Shown: positions 1-5,534 of the stretch, piece after piece | How positions within the stretch are numbered: the stretch's first letter is position 1 | Layout: each line of letters starts with the position of its first letter | NCBI GenBank assembly: GCA_021781315.1 | Contig: JAJXXB010000068.1 | Span: 1-10,360, forward strand | Source of the DNA: Actinomycetes bacterium | GTDB lineage: Bacteria > Actinomycetota > Acidimicrobiia > Acidimicrobiales > RAAP-2 | Length of the DNA: 10,360 nucleotides | Reading direction: 5' to 3' | Program-made: the position numbers and the translations under genes | Notes under the pieces: generated by a model | The model's input: the letters and a program-made list of their open reading frames with translations, nothing else | The model's database searches: none | Told to the model about the DNA's origin: nothing

Positions 1-582
1 GCCCAGGCGCGCCGGATCCTTCACCCCGGGGGCCACCTCGACGCCGCCACGCACGTCCACGCCAAAGACCGGATAGTTCTGGACGACGTCGACGACGTTG
101 GACTCGTTCAGCCCGCCCGAGGCGATCACGGGCACGCGCAGACTCTCGTCGGCGAAGACCCCCAAGGAGTCGATGAGCGAATTCTGGTCGTCGGCTTCGG
201 GCAGCACGAGGTAGTCGACGCCGCTCGGCGCCACGGCGAGCGCCGTGCTCGGCAGGCTGCGCAGCACCGTGTTCACCCGTTCGGCGACGTAGGAGATCTC
301 CTCGGTCGCCGCCGGCCCGTCGATCTGCACCGCAGAGAGCCCCAACCGGTTGGCGATCTCGACGATGCGCGACGGCAGCTCGCCGCGAAAGACGCCGATC
401 GAGATCGCCCCCTGAGGAAGGCGGCGCAGGATGTCGTGCACGTCGTCGGGGCTGACTCGGCGCGGGGTCGGCCCGAACTCGAAGCCGACCGCGTTGGCCC
501 CGAGGCCGATCGAGAAGAGGGCGTCCTCTTCGGTGGTGACCCCCGAGACCTTGATGAACAGTCCCTCGACGATGAAGCGCAT
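1..582 (-). CDS. Divergent TrpF-like (phosphoribosylanthranilate isomerase family) protein, 3' end cut by window edge
   Basis: The frame is open from an ATG at 582 to base 1, giving 194 residues with no stop, so the C-terminus lies outside the window. Family TrpF converts phosphoribosylanthranilate to the carboxyphenylamino-deoxyribulose phosphate in cytosolic tryptophan synthesis. TrpF landmarks visible in order are the first strand FIKVSGVTTEEDAL (9-22), NAVGFEFGPTPRRVSP (30-45), the phosphate-binding IASGGLNESNV (153-163) and FGVDVRGGVEVAPGVKDP (173-190). The canonical K-x-C-G motif reads K-V-S-G, so the catalytic cysteine is Ser13. The usual Q-L-H-G reads Q-I-D-G (87-90), and the usual L-L-D reads V-L-P-E (126-129). 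The downstream glycine/lysine loop is also unrecognisable. Fold membership is secure, but TrpF activity is doubtful. It follows the YgfZ-like gene by 35 bases on the same strand and is probably co-transcribed with it. A strong Shine-Dalgarno fixes the start. Confidence 0.8.
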   Translation of the reverse strand, partial: MRFIVEGLFIKVSGVTTEEDALFSIGLGANAVGFEFGPTPRRVSPDDVHDILRRLPQGAISIGVFRGELPSRIVEIANRLGLSAVQIDGPAATEEISYVAERVNTVLRSLPSTALAVAPSGVDYLVLPEADDQNSLIDSLGVFADESLRVPVIASGGLNESNVVDVVQNYPVFGVDVRGGVEVAPGVKDPARLG

Positions 583-591
583 TCACCCTCC
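583..591 (-). promoter_or_regulatory. Ribosome binding site of the TrpF-like gene
   Basis: On the minus strand GGAGGGTGA lies directly before the ATG at 582, with the GGAGG core four bases from the start. It is one of the strongest Shine-Dalgarno sites in the window. It fits an internal operon gene that cannot use leaderless initiation. Confidence 0.75.
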
Positions 592-617
592 CCGCCTCAG
601 GCTAGAGGACGTGCCCG

Positions 618-1301
618 CTACGCGACATCCAGATCGACGGCGAGTCCCTCGAGGACCGACGCCTCGAGCAGACTGCGATGGGCGACGCCGAGGGCCACCA
701 CGAGACCGTCGCGGCGCATCGCGCTGGTCACCCCGCTCGGGCCCGCGGGGCCGCGCGAGGTGAGAGCCGCCTCGATCGTCTCGAGACTCGGGGCGCTCGC
801 GCGCACGAGGCGCCAGGGGACGTTGCCCGATCGCGCGTCGAGGCGCGCGACGAGTTCTTGTCCGGTGTAACAGCCCTTGGTGAAGGAGACGGCGTCGCGC
901 ACCAGCGCCGCGCCGTAGCTCTGGGCCGGCAGGCGCGCCGCGAACTCGGCCTCGCCGGGCACGAGGGCGTCGATGCGTTCACCGAGCGTGGCGAGGGGAC
1001 CCTCGCAGGCGCCCGCGAGGGTGATCGCACAGCGCGCACGCAGGCGAAAACGATTGAGGCGGGCGAGCACGGTCTCGGCCAGCGCGCTGGGCACCACGAC
1101 GTCCACCCCACTCTCGTCGCGCGTCACCCAGAGAGTGGAGATCACCGAGCCGTCGGGCTCGAGGATCAATGACCAAGTGCCGACGGCGTGCTCGACGTCC
1201 TGGGTGACCTGACCCTGCAGATAGGAAACTGCGCCCTCTCCCTCGACGCGCAGGCGCGTCCACGCGAGTGGAGTCGTGGCGTCGAGGGGCTCGAAAATCA
1301 T
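618..1301 (-). CDS. ygfZ: YgfZ/GcvT-like folate-binding protein
   Basis: A 227-residue protein of the YgfZ branch of the aminomethyltransferase (GcvT) fold. Members bind tetrahydrofolate and, where studied, help maintain or repair certain iron-sulfur enzymes; they are not glycine-cleavage enzymes. The diagnostic signature KGCYTGQE is at residues 142-149 with its conserved cysteine, followed by LVARL. The N-terminal YLQGQVTQDV (27-36) and RFRLRAR (84-90) are also typical. The protein is shorter than E. coli YgfZ (about 326 residues) and matches the compact actinobacterial form. The start MIFEPLD at 1301 is chosen because the frame could run back to 1451 only through low-complexity sequence overlapping the plus-strand gene, and because a TACTCT element lies just upstream. 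The TrpF-like gene follows after 35 bases. The family assignment is firm; the client proteins are unknown. Confidence 0.88.
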   Translation of the reverse strand: MIFEPLDATTPLAWTRLRVEGEGAVSYLQGQVTQDVEHAVGTWSLILEPDGSVISTLWVTRDESGVDVVVPSALAETVLARLNRFRLRARCAITLAGACEGPLATLGERIDALVPGEAEFAARLPAQSYGAALVRDAVSFTKGCYTGQELVARLDARSGNVPWRLVRASAPSLETIEAALTSRGPAGPSGVTSAMRRDGLVVALGVAHRSLLEASVLEGLAVDLDVA

Positions 1302-1309
1302 GGCACCAG

Positions 1310-1316
1310 TAGAGTA
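1310..1316. promoter_or_regulatory. Bidirectional -10 heptamer between the YgfZ-like gene and the 63-aa gene
   Basis: The heptamer TAGAGTA reads TAGAGT on the plus strand and TACTCT on the minus strand, both TANNNT -10 hexamers. Placing transcription starts seven bases past each hexamer gives about 1322 (plus), a 26-base leader before the ATG at 1348, and about 1304 (minus), only three bases before the ATG at 1301. No convincing -35 is visible on either side. The same heptamer recurs between ppk1 and rodA. This is a sequence prediction without transcript data. Confidence 0.5.
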
Positions 1317-1347
1317 TGCGTCGCACGATGCGGCGGAGCGAGGACAG

Positions 1348-1539
1348 ATGAGTAAGGCCCAAATGGAACTCGCGACGATCACCTCGACGATGAGCGATCT
1401 CGCGACGCGCCTCACCGCGCTCGTCGAGAGCGAGGGAGACGCCCTGCCCACCGAGGTCTACAGCGAACTGGTGGGCGCCGAGCGCACCATCGGGGCGCTG
1501 CTGCGCCGACTCAACCGTCTGGCGAATCGTCCCCTCTAG
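1348..1539 (+). CDS. Small hypothetical helical protein, 63 residues
   Basis: I do not recognise a family. The protein starts MSKAQMELATI and ends NRLANRPL. It has no cysteine, no membrane segment and no signal peptide. Hydrophobic residues spaced as in amphipathic helices (MSDLATRLTALV, then VGAERTIGALLRRLNRL) are separated by a short SEGDALPTEV linker, suggesting a helical hairpin, possibly one that oligomerises or binds a partner. The start at 1348 is preferred because AGGAC lies a few bases upstream. Upstream in-frame ATGs at 1276 and 1300 would begin inside or at the edge of the divergent YgfZ-like gene. It ends 19 bases before the mycothiol synthase gene. Codon use with frequent G/C third positions supports coding, but its small size keeps confidence moderate. 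Confidence 0.6.
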   Translation: MSKAQMELATITSTMSDLATRLTALVESEGDALPTEVYSELVGAERTIGALLRRLNRLANRPL

Positions 1540-1546
1540 ACCCGGA

Positions 1547-1552
1547 TAGCCT
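1547..1552 (+). promoter_or_regulatory. -10 element for a leaderless mshD transcript
   Basis: TAGCCT is followed by exactly six bases (CGCTAG) and then the ATG at 1559, so the expected transcript would begin at the start codon. No Shine-Dalgarno precedes the ATG. The spacing matches three other genes in the window. Confidence 0.55.
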
Positions 1553-1558
1553 CGCTAG

Positions 1559-2395
1559 ATGCCAGAAACGTGGGAGTCGACGACGGCCCTAACGAGTCGT
1601 CAGCGCCTCGACGTGCTGACCTGGCTGAACTACCTCGAGGTGCACCTGGGCCGCGAGGCCATCGACGAGGCCCGGCGCCGTGCGGTTGTCCACGAGACCC
1701 CCGCCGAGCACTGGCTGCGCTACGACAGCGGCTATCTCGCGGGCTACGCGATGGTCACCGGACGCAGCGAGCCGTCCCTGGAGATGGCCGGCGGGGGCTT
1801 CGACCCCGACCTGCTCTCGCGCGTGCTCGAGCACCATCCCCAGGTCGACTGGTGGACCCGCGGCCCCCAGGCTCGCGACGGAGGACACGACCTGCGCACC
1901 CTGCAGTTCCTCTGCGTGAGCCTCCCGGTTCCGGTGGAGCCGGTGCCCGCGGGCGCGACGCTGCGCACGTTCGACGCCACGCGCGACGAGGACGCGTGGC
2001 TCGCGCAAAACAATGCGGCCTTCGCCGATCACCCCGAGCAGGGGGCCTGGCACCTGAACGACCTCGACGAACGCGCGCGCGAGCCCTGGTTCGACCCCTC
2101 GGGCTTCCTCGTGCTCGAGATGGACGGCGAACTCGTCGCCTCGTGCTGGACCAAGGTCCACGAGCTCTACCAGGAGCGCTTCGGTGAGATCTACGTCATC
2201 TCGGTGCACCCGCGATTCCAGGGCCGACGACTGGGGCGCGTGATGGTCACCCAGGGCCTGGCGGTCTTGCGCCAGCGCGGCGTCTCGACCGTCGGTCTCT
2301 TCGTCGACGAGTCCAATCTCAGCGCGCGCGCGCTCTACGAGTCACTGGGCTTCGCGCTCGTGCGCGAGGACCACCTGACGAGGTTTCGTCGCTAG
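1559..2395 (+). CDS. mshD: Mycothiol synthase-like double-GNAT acetyltransferase
   Basis: A 278-residue protein resembling MshD, which acetylates the cysteine amine of Cys-GlcN-Ins with acetyl-CoA in the last step of mycothiol synthesis, in the cytosol. The C-terminal GNAT domain (about 133-278) is clear. It contains NNAAFADHPEQG (151-162), which matches the MshD substrate-binding region, DPSGFLVLEMDG (179-190), CWTKVHELY (196-204), the acetyl-CoA pyrophosphate loop VHPRFQGRRLG (216-226) and NLSARALYESLGF (253-265). The N-terminal half (about 1-120) looks like the degenerate GNAT repeat normal for MshD. It is somewhat shorter than mycobacterial MshD (about 315 residues). No other mycothiol gene is nearby, so the call rests on sequence alone; a related GNAT enzyme with another substrate is the main alternative. 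Its stop codon shares a CTAG with the convergent transporter gene. Confidence 0.82.
   Translation: MPETWESTTALTSRQRLDVLTWLNYLEVHLGREAIDEARRRAVVHETPAEHWLRYDSGYLAGYAMVTGRSEPSLEMAGGGFDPDLLSRVLEHHPQVDWWTRGPQARDGGHDLRTLQFLCVSLPVPVEPVPAGATLRTFDATRDEDAWLAQNNAAFADHPEQGAWHLNDLDERAREPWFDPSGFLVLEMDGELVASCWTKVHELYQERFGEIYVISVHPRFQGRRLGRVMVTQGLAVLRQRGVSTVGLFVDESNLSARALYESLGFALVREDHLTRFRR
2392..2395. other. Shared convergent stop codons (CTAG)
   Basis: The palindrome CTAG gives TAG as the plus-strand stop of mshD (2393-2395) and TAG as the minus-strand stop of the VIT-family gene (2394-2392). The two genes therefore end on the same four bases, with no intergenic terminator between them. Confidence 0.9.
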
Positions 2396-3090
2396 CTGCC
2401 CACCGCGTGGCCGACGAAGAAGGTGACCGCGGCCGCGGCGGCGGCGATCCAGGTCTGACGGAACGCCCAGCGCACCACGCCGCGACGGGTGAACCAGCCG
2501 ATGCCCGCGCCGATCGCGATGCTGGTCACGCCGGAGAAAGCGATCGACCAGGGCACGTCGTTGCCGGTCTGGCTCCAGAGCCACGGCAGGAGAGGAACCA
2601 GCGCGCCAATCGCGAAGGAGAGGAACGACGAGATCGCGGCCGCGAAGGGCGAGCCGGTGGCCGAGGGGTCGACGCCGAGCTCTTCGCGCGCGTGCGTGCG
2701 CAGCGCCAGGTCCGGGTCGCGCATCAGATCCACCGACAGTCGCTCGGCGAGGTCGGCCTCGATGCCGCGCGACATGAAGAGGTCGCGCAACTCGATCTGC
2801 TCCGACTCGGGGCTCGCGGCGATGGAGGCGCGCTCGACGTCGATCTCGTATTCGAGGAGTTCCTTCTGGGCGCGCATGGAGAGGTACTCGCCGGTCGCCA
2901 TGGAGAAGCCTCCGGCGACGAGGCCGGCGAGTCCGGCCAGTCGCACGACGTTGTGCCCCGGATTGGCCCCGGCGAAGCCGAGGATCAGCGAGATGTTGGT
3001 CACCAAGCCGTCGCTGATGCCAAAGATCGCGGCGCGCACCCACCCCCCGGCGATCTGTCGGTGGTGTTCGTCGTGGACGATCTCGCTCAT
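2392..3090 (-). CDS. VIT1/CCC1-family iron/manganese transporter
   Basis: A 232-residue membrane protein of the VIT1/CCC1 (DUF125) family, which moves Fe2+ or Mn2+ across membranes, usually by proton antiport. About five hydrophobic segments are visible: near 18-40, 50-70, 150-171, 180-200 and 212-230. The pore motifs are present: FGISDGLV (23-30, Asp27) in the first helix and GGFSMATGEYLSMRAQKE (60-77, Met64 and Glu68) in the second. Between helices 2 and 3 lies the acidic cytoplasmic segment (about 76-140, with KELLEYEIDVE and EQIELRD), the family's metal-binding domain. There is no N-terminal ferritin-like domain, so it is not an MbfA-type fusion. The start at 3090 sits six bases after TACACT, supporting a leaderless transcript. 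The metal cannot be told from sequence. Confidence 0.9.
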   Translation of the reverse strand: MSEIVHDEHHRQIAGGWVRAAIFGISDGLVTNISLILGFAGANPGHNVVRLAGLAGLVAGGFSMATGEYLSMRAQKELLEYEIDVERASIAASPESEQIELRDLFMSRGIEADLAERLSVDLMRDPDLALRTHAREELGVDPSATGSPFAAAISSFLSFAIGALVPLLPWLWSQTGNDVPWSIAFSGVTSIAIGAGIGWFTRRGVVRWAFRQTWIAAAAAAVTFFVGHAVGS

Positions 3091-3096
3091 CGCTCA

Positions 3097-3102
3097 AGTG
3101 TA
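3097..3102 (-). promoter_or_regulatory. -10 element for a leaderless VIT-family transcript
   Basis: On the minus strand TACACT is followed by six bases (TGAGCG) and the ATG at 3090. There is no purine-rich Shine-Dalgarno in the short gap. The spacing implies that transcription starts at the start codon. Confidence 0.55.
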
Positions 3103-3128
3103 GGACTCGGGCCCTCGGCCGCCACCGG

Positions 3129-3134
3129 TAGCAT
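3129..3134 (+). promoter_or_regulatory. Putative -10 element of the maoC-menG-menF operon
   Basis: TAGCAT lies 16 bases before the ATG at 3151 and would place the transcript start near 3141, within or just before the Shine-Dalgarno region. No clear -35 hexamer is visible. It is the only good TANNNT match in the 60-base divergent gap that faces this operon. Confidence 0.35.
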
Positions 3135-3138
3135 TGAC

Positions 3139-3145
3139 GGGGAGG
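3139..3145 (+). promoter_or_regulatory. Ribosome binding site of the MaoC-like gene
   Basis: GGGGAGG ends five bases before the ATG at 3151. It selects this start over the much longer open frame running back to 2407 through the antisense of the transporter gene. Confidence 0.7.
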
Positions 3146-3150
3146 TTGAT

Positions 3151-3606
3151 ATGACCACGCACGTCAGCGGCATCGAGGAACTGCGGAGCCTCGTCGGCAC
3201 TCACTTGGGATATTCCGACTACCACCTCGTCACCCAAGAGGCGGTCAACCTCTTCGCCGACGCGACGGGTGACCACCAGTGGATCCACGTTGATCCCGAG
3301 CGCGCCGCGGCCGGCCCCTTCGGACGCACCATCGCCCACGGCTACTTCACCCTCTCGATGATCCCGGTGCTGCTGAGCGGCGTCGTGCGCGTCGACGGCG
3401 TGGCCATGGGCATCAACTACGGCACCAACAAAGTGCGCTTCCCCAGCCCCGTTCCCGTGGGCAGCGAGATCCGCGCGGGCGCGACGCTCGCCAGCGTCGA
3501 GTCGTTCGAGGGCGGCGCCCAGGTCGCCATGGACGTGACCGTCGAGGTGCGCGACGCGCCCAAGCCGTCCTGCGTCGCCCAGGTCGTCTACCGGTACTAC
3601 CTCTAG
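3151..3606 (+). CDS. MaoC-like (R)-specific enoyl-CoA hydratase
   Basis: A 151-residue single hot-dog-domain protein of the MaoC/R-hydratase family, whose members hydrate trans-2-enoyl-CoA thioesters. The catalytic Asp-x4-His motif is intact in FADATGDHQWIHVDPERA, with Asp47 (GDHQ) and His52 (WIHVD), followed by the typical GPFGRTIAHGYFTLSM (about 60-75). The length is normal for one-domain members such as mycobacterial Rv0130-type hydratases. The start is set by a good Shine-Dalgarno. menG follows after three bases, so it is probably the first gene of an operon with menG and the isochorismate synthase gene. Whether it works in menaquinone synthesis or in unrelated fatty-acid metabolism cannot be told. 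The family is certain and the substrate unknown. Confidence 0.87.
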   Translation: MTTHVSGIEELRSLVGTHLGYSDYHLVTQEAVNLFADATGDHQWIHVDPERAAAGPFGRTIAHGYFTLSMIPVLLSGVVRVDGVAMGINYGTNKVRFPSPVPVGSEIRAGATLASVESFEGGAQVAMDVTVEVRDAPKPSCVAQVVYRYYL

Positions 3607-3609
3607 TCG

Positions 3610-4302
3610 ATGGACGCGACCCACCTGCCCCAGGGCGAGGAGAAGACGCGCCAGGTGCGCGCCATGTTCGACGCCATCGCCCCGCGCTACGAGCTCGTCA
3701 ATCGCCTGATGACGTTCGGCCTCGACGCGCGTTGGCGCCGCCGGGCCGTCGCCGACCTGCGCCTGCCCGCCGCGAGCACGGTGCTCGACCTCGCCGCGGG
3801 CACGGGCGACTTCACCCGAGAGCTCGCCCGACAGGGCCAGCGCGCCGTCGCGGTCGATCTCAGCTTCGGCATGTTGGCCGCCGGTCGCGACATGCCCGAG
3901 CGTGTCCAGGCCGACGCCACCACGCTCCCCTTTCGCGACGGCTCCTTCGACGGCGTCACCTGTGGCTACGCCCTGCGCAACTTCACCGACCTGCAAGCGG
4001 CCTTTGACGAGATGGCCCGAGTGACGCGAGCCGGCGGACGGATCTCGCTGCTCGAGGTGGCCGAGCCGCGCGGCGGGCTGCTGCGGGCCGGCTTTCGGAT
4101 CTGGTTTCGCAGGGTGGTGCCCATTATCGGCTCCCTCGTGTCGGATCGCACCGCGTACCACTACCTGCCGGCCTCGACGGCCTATCTGCCCGAGGCCGAG
4201 CGGATCGCCGACATGCTGGGACACGCCGGCTTTCGTGCCATCAACCATCGTCGCGTGATGGGAGGGCTCAGCCAGCAATTCCTCGCCACGAGGTCCTCGT
4301 GA
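3610..4302 (+). CDS. menG: Demethylmenaquinone methyltransferase (MenG/UbiE)
   Basis: A 230-residue SAM-dependent methyltransferase that C-methylates demethylmenaquinone, the last step of menaquinone synthesis, acting at the membrane surface. The SAM-binding motif I is VLDLAAGTGD (58-67), with the motif II acidic residue in AVAVDLS (79-85). Family-specific segments are FDAIAPRYELVNRLMTFGLD (20-39), GYALRNFTD (119-127), ARVTRAGGRISLLEVAEP (136-153) and YHYLPAST (183-190). Length and motif order match UbiE/MenG. The co-occurring isochorismate synthase gene, overlapping it by four bases (GTGA), argues for the menaquinone rather than the ubiquinone reaction. The start follows the MaoC stop by three bases and lacks a clear Shine-Dalgarno, so translation is probably coupled to the upstream gene. 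Confidence 0.92.
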   Translation: MDATHLPQGEEKTRQVRAMFDAIAPRYELVNRLMTFGLDARWRRRAVADLRLPAASTVLDLAAGTGDFTRELARQGQRAVAVDLSFGMLAAGRDMPERVQADATTLPFRDGSFDGVTCGYALRNFTDLQAAFDEMARVTRAGGRISLLEVAEPRGGLLRAGFRIWFRRVVPIIGSLVSDRTAYHYLPASTAYLPEAERIADMLGHAGFRAINHRRVMGGLSQQFLATRSS

Positions 4303-5534
4303 GGTTCGCTCGCTCGCGCGTGGAGGCCCTCGACCACGAGGCCCTGCGCACGCTCAGCGCGCGCGAGGGCTGGCTGGTCGAGACCCCCGAGGTGCTGCGC
4401 GCCGGCCTGGGCGACGTGGTGGCCACGATCGAGCTGCCCGGCGGACTCGAGTCGCCGCGCGACGCCCGCGACGCGCTCGCGGCCCACGAGGTGACGGGCG
4501 TGGACGGCCCCAGCGGCAGCGGCGTCGTCGCCTTCGCGTCGTTGCCCTTCGAACGCGGTGAGGCGTCACGCCTCGAGGTGCCGCGCTACGCGTTCACCCG
4601 TCTGCTCGACGGTTCCGCGTGGGTCAGCGCGCCCGAAGGCGACGAGGGCTGGCGTGACCTGCTCGCCAACGTCGATAGCGCAAACCAGGAGCCGTTGTTT
4701 CCTCGCTCACTGACCTACCAGCCGACGGCCGAGGAGTACGCGCACACCGTGGCGCGCGCGGTCGAGCTCCTGCGCCGAAAGGAACTCGACAAGGTCGTCC
4801 TGGCGCGCGCCGTGCTCGGCACCGTGCCCGAGAACATCGATCCCGCGGCCCTGGCGGCGCGGTTGCGCCGGCGCGAGCCGCTCTGCACCGTCTACTCGCT
4901 GCCGGTCTCGGGCGAGCGACGCTACGTCGGAGCGAGTCCCGAACTGCTCGCGCGTCGCGAGGGTGCGACCGTCACCTGCCACCCCCTCGCCGGCACCATC
5001 GCCCTGCCGGCGCACGTCGCGCCGGACGACTATCAGACCTGGCTGCTCGGCAGCACCAAGAACCTCCACGAGCACGCCGTGCTGGTCGACGATCTCGTCC
5101 AGTTGCTCGCGCGACACTTCGAGGACATCGACGCCGACGCGACGCCCTCGATCGTCGCGCTGCGCAGTGTGGCCCACCTCGGCACCTGGATCCGCGCGAG
5201 GTCGCATGACGGCGCGCCCGACGCGCTGCGCGTGCTCGCACTGTTGCACCCCACGGCCGCGGTGGGTGGCATCCCGCGCCAGGCGGCCCACGATCTCATC
5301 GGCGAGCTCGAGGAGACCCCTCGCGGCCACTACGCCGGGCCGCTGGGCTGGGTCGACGAGCACGGTGACGGCGAGTGGTGGGTGGGGATCCGCGGCGTAC
5401 TGGTGCGCGGCAGCGCCTTCGAGGCCTGGGCCGGAGCGGGAATCGTCAGCGAGTCCGACCCGACGGCCGAGCGCGAAGAGACCCGCGACAAACTCTCGAG
5501 CGTGCTCGGCGCGCTGCTCGCTGAGCGCGTCTAG
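4299..5534 (+). CDS. menF: Isochorismate synthase (MenF/DhbC-like)
   Basis: A 411-residue chorismate-binding enzyme that converts chorismate to isochorismate, the entry step of menaquinone (or siderophore) synthesis. Family motifs are in the C-terminal half: DKVVLARAV (164-172) with the expected catalytic lysine, GASPELLARREG (211-222), PLAGT (229-233), STKNLHEH (252-259), LLHPTAAVGGIP (315-326), ETPRGHYAGPLGW (339-351), WWVGIRG (360-366) and AGAGIVSESDPTAERE (378-393), which carries the Mg2+-binding acidic residues. The LHPT...AVGG form distinguishes it from anthranilate and aminodeoxychorismate synthases. The first ~110 residues are poorly conserved, as is usual. The GTG start overlaps the menG stop as GTGA and has GAGG five bases upstream, so expression is coupled. 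The location next to menG favours a menaquinone role; an EntC/DhbC role is less likely. Confidence 0.92.
   Translation: MRFARSRVEALDHEALRTLSAREGWLVETPEVLRAGLGDVVATIELPGGLESPRDARDALAAHEVTGVDGPSGSGVVAFASLPFERGEASRLEVPRYAFTRLLDGSAWVSAPEGDEGWRDLLANVDSANQEPLFPRSLTYQPTAEEYAHTVARAVELLRRKELDKVVLARAVLGTVPENIDPAALAARLRRREPLCTVYSLPVSGERRYVGASPELLARREGATVTCHPLAGTIALPAHVAPDDYQTWLLGSTKNLHEHAVLVDDLVQLLARHFEDIDADATPSIVALRSVAHLGTWIRARSHDGAPDALRVLALLHPTAAVGGIPRQAAHDLIGELEETPRGHYAGPLGWVDEHGDGEWWVGIRGVLVRGSAFEAWAGAGIVSESDPTAEREETRDKLSSVLGALLAERV
5531..5534. other. Shared convergent stop codons (CTAG)
   Basis: CTAG encodes TAG for the isochorismate synthase gene on plus (5532-5534) and TAG for the GT2 glycosyltransferase gene on minus (5533-5531). 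As at 2392, there is no room between the stops for an intrinsic terminator. Confidence 0.9.

Noticed and set aside
1302..1451. A 50-residue N-terminal extension of the YgfZ-like protein
   Set aside because: It would overlap most of the 63-residue gene, pass through the predicted promoter, and adds sequence absent from the family, whose domain begins right after MIFEPLD.
2407..3150. Extension of the MaoC-like frame back to 2407
   Set aside because: The extra 248 residues are the antisense of the VIT-family gene. A good ribosome binding site and the family N-terminus mark 3151 as the start.
3094..4278. Long minus-strand open frame (394 codons) antisense to the MaoC-like and menG genes
   Set aside because: Its product is rich in His, Arg, Gly and Asp with no family motif, and it covers two well-identified plus-strand genes. 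Long antisense frames are expected in GC-rich coding DNA.
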